Source: Streptomyces rhizosphaerihabitans (lineage in GTDB: Bacteria > Actinomycetota > Actinomycetes > Streptomycetales > Streptomycetaceae). From it: a stretch of DNA of 64,000 nucleotides. Shown here piece by piece: positions 24,797 through 32,872 of this stretch. The position numbers were made by a program, and so were the translations under genes. Numbering within the stretch: the first letter of the stretch is position 1; each line of letters starts with the position of its first letter. The notes beneath the pieces are model-generated. The model did no database searches. It was not told where the DNA came from and saw only the letters and a list, made by a program, of their open reading frames with translations. The stretch covers positions 28,146 through 92,145 of the forward strand of contig NZ_JAODTZ010000042.1 in the NCBI RefSeq assembly GCF_025399795.1, given 5' to 3'.

Positions 24797-25780
24797 ATGC
24801 AGTTCACCCGGACACTTCCCAAGGAACTGGTGCACCGCTCCGCGGTCGCGGAGGTCTTCCTGACCGACGCCGAGCGCCACGGCGAGGACGAGATGCTGCT
24901 GGCCGCGCGGTTCCCCCGCCGCCACGCCTTCTACGACGACACCCTCGCCCGCGGCGACCGCCTCGATCCCTTTCTGCTCCTTGAGGCGTGCAGGCAGGGC
25001 ATCTTCGTGGTGGCCCACCGCTACCTCGGCGTCCCCCCGGGGCACAAGTTCCTGCTGCGATCCGTCGGATTCGAGGTGCCGGACCCGGCAGCCCTCGCCC
25101 GCGGCGACCGCCCCACCGAGGCGGTCATCACCACCCGGGTCGAGCGGCGGTTCCGCACCCGGGCCGGAGTGCGGGGCCTGCGGCTGCGCTTCACGCTGAC
25201 CGTCGGCGTCCGTGAGGCACTGCTGGCCCGCATCGACTACTCCTGGATGCCGCCCGAGGACTGGACCAGCCTGCGCGCCGGACAGCGCGGCGCGCTGGGC
25301 CTGCCCGCCGTGCCCGTCGCACTGCGCGGACCACGTGTCGACCCCGCCCTCGTCGGCCGGTGTGTCCCGGCCAACACGGTCATCTCCCCGCCGAGCACCG
25401 GGAAAGACGGCACCCACGCGGCGCACGTGTTCGCCGAGACCACGCACCCGACCCTGTACGACCACTGGGTGGACCACGTGCCCGGCATGCTGGAACTGGA
25501 GGCCTTCCGCCAACTCGCCCTGCGCGCGGCCGTGGCAGCCGGCACCGTCCACGCGTGCGGAGCGCTGCCGGTCGCCCTGGCCGCGCGGTTCCGCCGCTTC
25601 GCCGAGATGGACCTGCCGCTGGAGTGCCGGACCGCTCCCGTCCTGCCGGGCGCCGACATCGAGTGCACCCTGCGCCAGCCCGGCGCCCTGGCAGCCGAGG
25701 CCCGGATCAGGCTCGCGGATCCGGACGCCGCCGGACCGGCGCGTGCCCTCGCGGCGCCGACGGCCCACGCTGCAGCATGA
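24797..25780 (+). CDS. AfsA/ScbA-family butanolide biosynthesis hot-dog protein
   Basis: A 327-residue protein with two AfsA-type hot-dog repeats (about 1-150 and 180-320). The first contains VHRSAVAEVFLTDAERHG, HAFYDD and DPFLLLEACRQGIFVVAHRY; the second contains LYDHWVDHVPGMLELEAFRQ. AfsA-type enzymes condense a beta-ketoacyl-ACP with dihydroxyacetone phosphate, the committed step to gamma-butyrolactone or butenolide signals. GAGGAG precedes the ATG by 7 bases. No butanolide receptor (ArpA/ScbR type) lies next to it, so the enzyme may build a product scaffold rather than a hormone. Confidence 0.85.
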   Translation: MQFTRTLPKELVHRSAVAEVFLTDAERHGEDEMLLAARFPRRHAFYDDTLARGDRLDPFLLLEACRQGIFVVAHRYLGVPPGHKFLLRSVGFEVPDPAALARGDRPTEAVITTRVERRFRTRAGVRGLRLRFTLTVGVREALLARIDYSWMPPEDWTSLRAGQRGALGLPAVPVALRGPRVDPALVGRCVPANTVISPPSTGKDGTHAAHVFAETTHPTLYDHWVDHVPGMLELEAFRQLALRAAVAAGTVHACGALPVALAARFRRFAEMDLPLECRTAPVLPGADIECTLRQPGALAAEARIRLADPDAAGPARALAAPTAHAAA

Positions 25781-25848
25781 GCCCGGCCGCATCCACCCGG
25801 CACCCGGCCGACACGCACGCGACATTCACCCGACCGGAGGGTTCCGCA

Positions 25849-26748
25849 GTGACCACCGTCGCCGCCCCCCAAGTGCCCGCCAGACTGGGCCGGTTCGTGC
25901 TGCGCATGTTCCGGCCGCAGATCTACGTCACCTACGGACTGCTGTGGGTCCTCGCGCTGGAGGGTTCGGCGGTGGCCGTGACCGGTACGGCCTGGCGTCC
26001 GTCCGGCGCCACCTGGGTGCGGGTCGTCAGCGTCGTACTGGCGCTGCTGTTCCTGCGGATGCTGGACGAGCAGAAGGATCTCGCCCACGACCGTGTCCAC
26101 CACCCGGACCGGCCGCTCGTCACGGGCGCGATCACCGCGACCGAACTGCGCGGCGCGATGGCGGTGATCGCCGTGGTGGTGACGGGCCTGAACGCCGCCC
26201 GGTCGGTCACCGACGCACTGCTGATCCTCGCGGCCTTCGCATACGGACTCTTCCTCGCCGTACTGGAAAGCCTGTCACCAGCCGTACGCGACCGGCAGCT
26301 GCTCAACCTGGCTGTCACCTACCCGGTGCAGCTGCTGCTCGGCGGCTATGTCTACGGCTCGCTCGTCGCCGCGGGGACCGTCACCGCCAACTGGCGCTGT
26401 GCCGCACTGCTCGCCCTGTGCGCCTGTGTCTTCCTGCACTTCGAGTTCGCCCGCAAGACGGCCTGGGAGGCACCACCCGGTGCCCGTCTGTACTCGGCCG
26501 GCCTCGGCCCGCGCCGCGCCGCCGTGGTCACCGCGGGCCTCGCGGCCGGGGCGGTCGGCTGCCAGGTCCTGCTGTTCGCGCCGCAAGGCCCGCTCGGGCT
26601 GCTGCCCTGCCTGGCGGCCGTCCTGCCCGCCCTGGCCACCCGTCGGTTCCTGGCCGCCGGGCGCGGCGGGTGGCCGCTGCCCGCCGCGACGGTTTTCGTC
26701 GTGGTCACGTACCTCGCGCTCGTCCTCCAGGCGGTACTGCTGCCGTGA
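25849..26748 (+). CDS. UbiA-family membrane prenyltransferase
   Basis: A 299-residue integral membrane protein with about eight or nine hydrophobic segments. The UbiA prenyl-diphosphate site is visible as LRMLDEQKDLAHDRVHHPDRPL (read in parts at about 66-88), the usual DxxxD arrangement. The second motif on the other side of the fold is less clear (residues about 195-205, EFARKTAWEAPP). GTG 25849 is preferred because GGAGGG lies 6 bases upstream; an ATG at 25777 overlapping the previous stop is the alternative and adds 24 residues. It probably attaches or transfers a prenyl or lipid-like group to the pathway product. Confidence 0.83.
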   Translation: MTTVAAPQVPARLGRFVLRMFRPQIYVTYGLLWVLALEGSAVAVTGTAWRPSGATWVRVVSVVLALLFLRMLDEQKDLAHDRVHHPDRPLVTGAITATELRGAMAVIAVVVTGLNAARSVTDALLILAAFAYGLFLAVLESLSPAVRDRQLLNLAVTYPVQLLLGGYVYGSLVAAGTVTANWRCAALLALCACVFLHFEFARKTAWEAPPGARLYSAGLGPRRAAVVTAGLAAGAVGCQVLLFAPQGPLGLLPCLAAVLPALATRRFLAAGRGGWPLPAATVFVVVTYLALVLQAVLLP

Positions 26749-27401
26749 GCGACGAACTTCCCTTGTCCTGCGAGGAGTTGCTGACCACCACGCGATGTGT
26801 GCGGTACGGCCTGGACCTGGACCGGGCGGTCGACCCGGACCTGGTCGAGGACTGTCTGCGCGTCGCCCTGCAGGCACCCAACGGCAACAACCGGCAGAAC
26901 TGGCGGTGGATCCTGCTCACCGACCCGCGGATCCGCGCGGACGTCGCCGAGGTGTACCGGACCGCGTTCTACGACCGCAACTCCGCCGAACTGGAACGGC
27001 TCGCGGAGCTGCCCGAGGCCTCCCGCTCCGTGCTCGGCGCCGCCCGTGCGCTGGCCGACCGGCTGCACCGGGTGCCGGTCCTGGTCATCCCCTGTCTCGA
27101 AGTGGCCGACGGACGGCTTCCGACAGGCAACCAGGCGGGTCTGTGGGCGTCGTTGCTGCCGGCCGCCTGGAGCTACGCGCTGGCCGCCCGCAGCCGCGGT
27201 CTGGTCACCGCCTGGACGGCGGTGCACCTGGACCGTGAACGGGAGGTGGCCGACCTGCTGGGTCTGCCGCCCACCGTCCGGCAGGGGGCGCTGCTGCCGA
27301 CGGCCCACCCGCTGCGCGGCATGTTCCGGCCAGGACCGCGGCTGCCGCTGGAGCAGGTCCTGCACCACGACGGCTGGCAGGGCGGCGCCCGCCCGGCGTG
27401 A
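26745..27401 (+). CDS. Nitroreductase-family flavoprotein
   Basis: A 218-residue FMN-dependent nitroreductase-fold protein starting at GTG 26745, overlapping the UbiA stop. The family pattern is TTRCVRYGLDLDRAVDPDLV, then ALQAPNGNNRQNWRW (residues about 18-60), and the C-terminal SRGLVTAWTAVHLD and LPPTV. The first motif has Cys where Ser/Arg is usual (SRRSVR). Members reduce nitro groups, enones or quinones, or dehydrogenate heterocycles. It is the last gene of the operon and could act on an unsaturated lactone, by inference. Confidence 0.85.
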   Translation: MSDELPLSCEELLTTTRCVRYGLDLDRAVDPDLVEDCLRVALQAPNGNNRQNWRWILLTDPRIRADVAEVYRTAFYDRNSAELERLAELPEASRSVLGAARALADRLHRVPVLVIPCLEVADGRLPTGNQAGLWASLLPAAWSYALAARSRGLVTAWTAVHLDREREVADLLGLPPTVRQGALLPTAHPLRGMFRPGPRLPLEQVLHHDGWQGGARPA

Positions 27402-27667
27402 GGGGCAGGGCCCGGTCGGCGAGTACGGCGCCGGGGTCGAGAGCGCGGCTGACGAGCCGCTGGGCGGCGGCCGTCATCACCCGGCTGTGTCCGGCTCCGG
27501 CGAGGACCGCGCGGCGTGCGACGAGCCGGTCCAGCGGGCAGGACCGTGGTGCCGTCGTCGGCTGTACAGGTGCGCTGTCCCGTGAGGCGCGTGCCCGGGA
27601 TTCCGGCGCCGAGCTCGTGGACGAATCCGCCAAGTGGATTAAAGATGCGGAGATCGGGCGACTTCAA
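27395..27667 (-). pseudogene. Possible frameshifted gene remnant
   Basis: On the minus strand two overlapping frames join plausibly: LRIFNPLGGFVHELGAGIPG in one, then PLDRLVARRAVLAGAGHSRV in the next, with a single shift near 27530. Both have protein-like composition that the 27402-27749 gap otherwise lacks. I do not recognise the family. It could be the decayed end of a gene convergent with the biosynthetic operon, or chance in GC-rich DNA. Confidence 0.28.
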
Positions 27668-27749
27668 GGTGTACTTCGTCCGCGCAGGGGCAGAGAGCAG
27701 GTGCCTTGCGGGCTATCCAAGCCGCGCCGCACTCATACAACTCGATCAT

Positions 27750-28499
27750 ATGGCGACGGAAATGACCCCTCTCTCCGGCGGGCACCCGACGGTCCCCGTG
27801 CTGCTGAACCTGGCCGACGCTCCCGTCCGCGAGGAGAACCGCGAGGCCGTCCTTCAGCGACTCGCCGACACTGCCGCCCGCCTGCCCGGCGTCGAGTCGG
27901 CCGGATGCGTTCTCACGGCCGCCGACGGGGCCGTCGTCCAGAGTGCGGCAAGCGACGACTTGGGGCGCCGACTGACCTCCATCCAAGTCGAGTTGGGCGA
28001 AGGGCCCGCCCTCGACACCTGCCGCATCGCCAAGCCGCTGGCCAACGTGCCCATGGGCCACCCGCACACCCGTACGCGCTGGCCCCGCTTCGCCGCGCAG
28101 GCGGTGACCGCGGGTGTCACCGCCGTCACTGTGCTGCCTCTGCGGTACGCCGACCGCATCCTCGGCGCCCTCAACCTGTACCACGGGCGCGGCGCCCAGC
28201 CGCCGGTGGACGTGGCCACGGGCCAACTGCTCGCCGACGCCGCCGCGATCGGCCTCGCCCACCGTGCCATGCTCGACGATCTCCGGTCCCGGGAGAAGGA
28301 GTTGCGCACCGCACTCGACAGCCGCGTCATCATCGAGCAGGCCAAGGGCCTGCTCGCCGAACGCCTCAACTGCACTGTCGACGACGCCTTCGACCTGCTG
28401 CGCCACCACGCCCGAAGCCGCCAGATCAAACTCGCCGACGTCGCCCGCGCCGTCGTCCACGACCCGACGGACGGGCCCTTCCCCGCGCCCCGGCCCTGA
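27750..28499 (+). CDS. GAF-ANTAR RNA-binding antiterminator-type regulator
   Basis: A 249-residue two-domain regulator. The N-terminal GAF domain (about 25-165) has GVESAGCVL, QVELGEGPALDTCR and PLRYADRILGALNLY. The C-terminal ANTAR domain (about 185-240) has LDSRVIIEQAKGLLAERLNC and AFDLLRHHARS, the helix that contacts two-hexaloop RNA. It would sense a small ligand or stress and prevent transcription termination of target genes. The start is ATG 27750 (MATEMTPL). It is the first of three related genes within 3.1 kb. Confidence 0.85.
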   Translation: MATEMTPLSGGHPTVPVLLNLADAPVREENREAVLQRLADTAARLPGVESAGCVLTAADGAVVQSAASDDLGRRLTSIQVELGEGPALDTCRIAKPLANVPMGHPHTRTRWPRFAAQAVTAGVTAVTVLPLRYADRILGALNLYHGRGAQPPVDVATGQLLADAAAIGLAHRAMLDDLRSREKELRTALDSRVIIEQAKGLLAERLNCTVDDAFDLLRHHARSRQIKLADVARAVVHDPTDGPFPAPRP

Positions 28500-28818
28500 C
28501 CGGGGCCGACCGGTTTCTGCGCCGGCCGAGAGCCACCGGGTTCCGGCCGCAACCGGCCGACGCCGCACGGCCGGAGGCCCGGTTCGCACGGAGACCTGCC
28601 ATCGGACGGTGCGAGGTGTGGGAGGGTGGAAGGGATCGACCAGCCTGGTCCCTCGGCTTGAGACGTCGGTGACCCGCCTTCCATACGGGCTGACTCGCGG
28701 CACGTACCGTGCCCGTCGCTTTGAACGCCGGACTTCGCACGGCACCCGCTGTGCGCCTGGCATCAGGAGACAACCTTCCGGTGTCCCGGGCTGCCACCCC
28801 GAAGTATTGGGGGAGCCC
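28500..28818. other. 319-base gap without a supported gene
   Basis: No frame shows sustained codon bias. Short GC-rich inverted stretches occur near 28500-28570, but no convincing terminator. GGGGGAG at 28809-28815 is the ribosome site of the next gene. Confidence 0.5.
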
Positions 28819-29229
28819 ATGAACAAGCCGTTCGATCTACGTGTTCTCGGCAGCACCGTACTGCTCACGATCTGTACGAGTTCCGATCGTTCCCATGTCG
28901 CCCAGCTGAGCCTGGCGCTGGCTGCGGTCCTCTCCCGGGACACCGAAGTGATCGTCCTGGATCTGGGAAGGATCTTCAGACGGCGGGGCGACGCCGACCA
29001 GTTCCTTGGCATGGTGCGTTCCCGTGCGGGCACGAACACCGCACTGCTTGTCGTACTGGGCCGTAGCGGACCGGGCGGCCGGCTGCTGGTCTTCGCTCAG
29101 CCCCGGACCGAGGCGACCGGCGGCCGGGAGCACAGACTCACGGAGATGCGTCGTCTCCTCCACGTCCGTCAGCTCGAACACCGTGCTCGCGGTATGGCGA
29201 TGGCGGCCGGGCAGTACGGCCCTTGCTGA
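28819..29229 (+). CDS. Small protein resembling a STAS (anti-sigma antagonist) domain
   Basis: A 136-residue protein with a strong GGGGGAG ribosome site. Residues about 8-75 have the alternating strand/helix pattern of STAS proteins, and VIVLDLGRIFRRRGDADQFL sits where the phosphorylatable Ser loop of STAS domains would be. The usual D-S/T-S/T motif is not present, so it may be non-phosphorylatable or a different fold. Its position between GAF-ANTAR genes fits a signalling role. The assignment is tentative. Confidence 0.55.
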   Translation: MNKPFDLRVLGSTVLLTICTSSDRSHVAQLSLALAAVLSRDTEVIVLDLGRIFRRRGDADQFLGMVRSRAGTNTALLVVLGRSGPGGRLLVFAQPRTEATGGREHRLTEMRRLLHVRQLEHRARGMAMAAGQYGPC

Positions 29230-29329
29230 CCGTCGGGGGTGTGTCACGGACCCGGCGCGCGAACCGGGCGCCGGTTGCGCGGTGTCCGTGGGGGACAATG
29301 GGAGGAAGCGGCCCTCGGAGGTGACAGTG

Positions 29330-30100
29330 GTGGAGTCGGATCCCCCTGAAAAGCCGGATGAAGGCGCGGCGGGTGACTGGCTGTCGATGGACACCGTGGC
29401 CCTGGGGCGTCTGACCGAGGTGCTGCTGTCCGCGGTGGCGGGGGAGCGGAGGAGCGATGTACCGGCCCGGCTGTGCCAGGCCTGCGTCGACCTCCTCGAC
29501 ATCACGGGGGCGTCGATCTCGCTCAGTGGTGACGCGGACACGCGTGCCACCTGGTGGTCGAGCGACACGGTCGCGGCGCGCCTGGCCGAGGCCCAGTACA
29601 GCCTGGGAGACGGCCCGTGCCGCAGCGCGCTGAACGCGGTCGCCCCGGTACTGGCGGCCGATCTTGCCGGTGGGCAGGACGCGCGGCGCTGGCCGGTCTT
29701 CGCGCAGCAGGCGGTCGAGCTCGGTGTCCGGGCGGTCTTTTCTCTGCCGTTGGGCAGCAGTGCCGTCGCGATCGGCACACTGGACCTCTACCGCCGGACG
29801 CCGGGTGCCCTGTCCGAACGGGACCAGTCCTTCGCCTTCCCGGCGGCGGACGCCATCACCACCGCGCTGCTCGCCCTGCAGGCCTCGTCCTCGACCGCGG
29901 CGGAGGATTCCGCCTGGCTCGACGCGGCCGAAGCCGACCACGACGAAGTCCACCAGGCAACCGGCATGATCATGGTCTTTCTCGATCTCGACGCGCCGCA
30001 CGCACTGGCCCGGCTGCGCGCCCACGCCTTCACCCGCAGCCAGAGTGTGACCGAAGCAGCTCGCGACGTCATCGCCGGGAGAATCAGCTTTCATGACTAG
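29330..30100 (+). CDS. GAF-ANTAR regulator
   Basis: A 256-residue protein with a GAF domain (about 20-175; LLDITGASISLSGD, YSLGDGPCRSAL, FSLPLGSSAVAIGTLDLY) and a C-terminal ANTAR segment (about 200-255; HQATGMIMVFLDLD, ALARLRAHAFTRSQSV). The GTG at 29330 is 8 bases after GGAGG; the in-frame GTG codons at 29321 and 29327 are alternatives. A second related gene follows 45 bases later, so the two are probably co-transcribed. Confidence 0.83.
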   Translation: MESDPPEKPDEGAAGDWLSMDTVALGRLTEVLLSAVAGERRSDVPARLCQACVDLLDITGASISLSGDADTRATWWSSDTVAARLAEAQYSLGDGPCRSALNAVAPVLAADLAGGQDARRWPVFAQQAVELGVRAVFSLPLGSSAVAIGTLDLYRRTPGALSERDQSFAFPAADAITTALLALQASSSTAAEDSAWLDAAEADHDEVHQATGMIMVFLDLDAPHALARLRAHAFTRSQSVTEAARDVIAGRISFHD

Positions 30101-30145
30101 ACCCGTCCCTCCGGCAGCCCGGAGCGGGAGAACGGTGACATCCGC

Positions 30146-30877
30146 ATGAGTCGCGAGCAGCAGATCACCGAGGCCTTCGTCGGTCTCACCGACATCGTCG
30201 CCGACGATGTCGATCCCACCGTTCTTCTGCACCGCCTTGTCAGTCACTGTGTCACCCTCACCGCGGTGGATGCCGCAGGCGTCATGCTGGCCACCGCCCG
30301 GGGCGGCCTGCGCGCCATCGCCGTCACCGACGACCGTGCCGCGATGGTCGAGCTGTTCCAGATCCAGACCGGCCAAGGCCCGTGCGTCGACTCCTGGCGT
30401 ACCGCTCAGGCGGTCAGCGCACCTGACCTGTCCGTCTTCACCGACCGGTGGCCGGTCTTCGTCCCGTTCGCCCGCACCGTCGGGTACGCCGGCACCTACG
30501 CGTTTCCCCTGCGCGTCAGGGACCAGGCCGTGGGCGCCCTCAATCTGCTGACCAGGACCACCGGAGCCCTGACCGGGCAGGACACCGGGCTTCTGCAGGC
30601 CCTGGCCGATGTCGCGGCCATCGCTGTCGTCCAGTGGACGGTCGAACCGCTCCGCCCGGCGGACATCGTCACCCGGGTCCAGGCGACGGTGTCCTCCAAG
30701 GCCGCCACCGACACGGCCGTCGGCATGCTGGCCGCCGCCGGATCTCTCACCGTGCAGGAGGCCGCCCGGGCCTTGCGCCGCTGCAGCGGAATCCGTCACC
30801 AACGCTCCACCGAGGTGGCGCAGGCACTGATCCGCCGCGAACTGAGCCCGGAGACGGTTCTTGGGGAGAGCCGCTGA
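30146..30877 (+). CDS. GAF-ANTAR-like regulator
   Basis: A 243-residue protein with the same layout as its neighbour: a GAF domain (about 5-165; DAAGVMLATARGGLRAIA, TGQGPCVDSWRT, FPLRVRDQAVGALNLL) and an ANTAR-like C-terminus (about 180-235; SSKAATDTAVGMLAAAG, EAARALRRCS). The ANTAR helix lacks the usual IxxAKG start (ATDTAVGML), so RNA binding is less certain. It is probably in an operon with the preceding gene. Confidence 0.82.
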   Translation: MSREQQITEAFVGLTDIVADDVDPTVLLHRLVSHCVTLTAVDAAGVMLATARGGLRAIAVTDDRAAMVELFQIQTGQGPCVDSWRTAQAVSAPDLSVFTDRWPVFVPFARTVGYAGTYAFPLRVRDQAVGALNLLTRTTGALTGQDTGLLQALADVAAIAVVQWTVEPLRPADIVTRVQATVSSKAATDTAVGMLAAAGSLTVQEAARALRRCSGIRHQRSTEVAQALIRRELSPETVLGESR

Positions 30878-31008
30878 ACAGGCTTCCGGCGGCCCGTACT
30901 TCACCGCCGACGGTTCTACGAGGTTCCCGCCGCGGAAGTCGGACCAGGGCATCGTCGCTGCCCGGAACGCAAGTACAGTCGGCGCACGGAACGAGCGGAG
31001 GAGCCCGG

Positions 31009-31275
31009 GTGCGCACAAGAGACAACGGTGCCGGGGACGGTGGCCATCAGCACGGCCGGAGAGCCAGGGTCATCAGACGGATACAGGTCGCGCTGTTCTG
31101 CCTCGTCGTCCTGCTGGTCGGATTCCGTGTCTGGGAGCGGGAGCACAGTGGGGGTTCGAGCTCGGTCCTGTTCGGTCTGATGGCCGCTTCGGCCTTGTCC
31201 GTCGGAGTTCTGGAGCGCTATCGGGCGACCGCCGTACCGCCCGCTCCGACGAAGGCGGATACAAGGCCGACATGA
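31009..31275 (+). CDS. Small hypothetical membrane protein
   Basis: An 88-residue protein from a GTG with GCGGAGGAG about 6 bases upstream. It has a basic N-terminus with His and Arg clusters and two hydrophobic segments (VALFCLVVLLVGFRVW and SVLFGLMAASALSVGVL). No family is recognised. It is separated by about 130 bases from the GAF-ANTAR gene and may have its own promoter. Confidence 0.6.
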   Translation: MRTRDNGAGDGGHQHGRRARVIRRIQVALFCLVVLLVGFRVWEREHSGGSSSVLFGLMAASALSVGVLERYRATAVPPAPTKADTRPT

Positions 31276-31864
31276 GCCTGCTGACCGGCGAGGACCGGCC
31301 CACCGCGATCACGGCCTGAGCCGACGTGGTGGTACCCGGCACATGGCGGGCGACCCAGGAACTGGGCCGGCGGATCCCCGAGGACATCACCTGGGTCGCT
31401 GCAACAACACCGCTGTGGCCGACTTGGCCACCTGTACCTGCGGTACCGGCACGGCGAGGACCGTCGAGCAGCATGCGAGCGAGGACACGGACACCTGGGA
31501 CGGTGAGGAGTCGAGACTCTGGACCAGCTGGGACGACGGAACCAGTGGCGGCCGGATCGAACTCGCCGACTTCCTCACCACGGCCGGGCTGCGACCGGCA
31601 CCGGCCGCCGAGGTCTGCTGGGCCACGGGATGTGCCATGGCGGCGAGGTCGCTTCCCGTTCGGCGGCGGCCCATGCCCCGCCCGCGCGCGGGGCTCAACT
31701 GCCTTTCTTTTCCCCTCCGTCAGCTTCAGGGCGCGCTCGTCTCGGCGGCGGTGGACCCGTTGGGCGAGCAGGAGCACAGGGAGCAGAGGCCGCCACAACC
31801 CCTTGGGGGCCCGTGTGCCGGGGAGCCGGCTGTTGCCCGGGCGCCGAGTCGCCGGCCGCGCCGG
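31276..31864. other. 589-base gap; possible decayed LacI-type fragment
   Basis: No intact gene is supported. Around 31350-31480 the plus strand reads TQELGRRIPEDITWV in one frame and NNTAVADLATC with TVEQH in another. This recalls the C-terminal G-x-x-IPxDxxxVGxDxxxxA region of LacI regulators broken by a frameshift. The match is short and I would not rely on it. Longer plus-strand frames reaching 32.5 kb are antisense to the DUF4142 gene. Confidence 0.3.
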
Positions 31865-32605
31865 TCAGCCGACCACCGGGCTGGGGGTCGGGGAGGCGGT
31901 GTTCACGTTCAGGTCGGGCCGCGGGGTGAGGACGACGATCGGGGCGCCCGGCTGCGGCGGGGGCGGCGTGAGCTGGTCCTTGGGGAGCGTCGGCGGGGCG
32001 CTCTGCTGGGCGAGGACCTGGTCGAAGTTGATGGTTCCGGTCTTCTCCATCACGGTGATGTGGTCGAGGACCGTGTCGTTCGCGAGGTTCGCGAGCTCGC
32101 GTACGAGCGTGTTCTCGGTGGTGGCGCGGACCTTGGCGATGACCGTGAAGATGCTGCCGTGGGTGACGCGCAGGATGTTGGCGGCGGTCGTGTCGAACTG
32201 CTTGCCGTTCTGGGCGACGGAGGTCGCCACGAACTGCTGCTGCTGCGGAGACGCCTGGTTCGGCAGAGTGATGTTCAGCTGTATGGCGACCTTGCGGTCC
32301 AGCTCGTCGAGGCGGGCGTGTCCCACGATCAGGTGTTTGCCCGCCTCCCGCATCGCCGGTGTCGAGCCCTTCTTCAGCGCGATCTCACCCAAGGGGTACT
32401 CCCACAGTCCGGCCGCGCGGACCTTGACGACGAAGTCGCGGTCGGCCTCGGTGAGCGGGCCCCACTGAGTGTTCGCGATGACGCGGGTCTGGGCGCTGGA
32501 CGTGGTCTGGAAGCCGAGCATGGTGGGGTAGGCGACCGCGGCCAGGGTCAGGGCCACGGCACCGCCCACGAAGACCGTTCCTGCCATGTTGCGTGAGACG
32601 GGCAT
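31865..32605 (-). CDS. DUF4142 secreted/membrane-anchored protein
   Basis: A 246-residue protein with an N-terminal membrane segment or uncleaved signal (about 8-30) followed by a four-helix ferritin-like DUF4142 domain (about 50-190). Family markers are TEADRDFVVKVRAAGLWEY, EIALKKGSTPAMREAGKHLI and HARLDELDRKVA. The C-terminus is Pro-rich (TPPPPQPGAP...), probably a wall-spanning tail. The function of the family is not established. The ATG at 32605 follows an AGGAGGCACC-type site. Confidence 0.85.
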   Translation of the reverse strand: MPVSRNMAGTVFVGGAVALTLAAVAYPTMLGFQTTSSAQTRVIANTQWGPLTEADRDFVVKVRAAGLWEYPLGEIALKKGSTPAMREAGKHLIVGHARLDELDRKVAIQLNITLPNQASPQQQQFVATSVAQNGKQFDTTAANILRVTHGSIFTVIAKVRATTENTLVRELANLANDTVLDHITVMEKTGTINFDQVLAQQSAPPTLPKDQLTPPPPQPGAPIVVLTPRPDLNVNTASPTPSPVVG

Positions 32606-32826
32606 GGTGCCTCCTGACGTAATGATCAGATTTCGCAGGTGGTACGGCTGCCGCGCCCTCAGTGATCATCGCGCCGGGTAAAAATACGCACACCGTCCTG
32701 TGATGTGCGTCACGGTCGAGCGGGTCGCACTGCCGAAGCCGGCCGGGAGGCGTGGTTCGAGCGTGGTTCGGCAGTGATTTTCAGAAGGGGTGCGAGAGGC
32801 CGGCCGAGATCGCCGAAACACTCTCC

Positions 32827-32872
32827 ATCAATCGATTGATCGGCGCCCTCCGGCGACGTATCCTCCCCGCCA
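32827..32872 (+). promoter_or_regulatory. Leaderless promoter with palindromic TetR operator
   Basis: TTGATC (32836-32841) and TATCCT (32859-32864) are separated by 17 bp, close to the sigma-HrdB consensus. The -10 ends 7 bases before ATG 32872, which has no Shine-Dalgarno sequence, so the transcript is probably leaderless. The perfect 14-bp palindrome ATCAATCGATTGAT (32827-32840) overlaps the -35 and is the obvious autoregulatory operator. Confidence 0.65.

Noticed and set aside
31350..31480. LacI-family C-terminal remnant
   Set aside because: Only about 15 residues (TQELGRRIPEDITWV) match well, a frameshift has to be assumed, and the DNA-binding half is absent, so I list it only as a gap note.
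31326..32596. Long plus-strand open frames of 380 and 417 codons
   Set aside because: Most of their length is antisense to the DUF4142 gene, whose minus-strand protein has clear family features; the plus-strand translations are low-complexity Arg/Gly/Val-rich.
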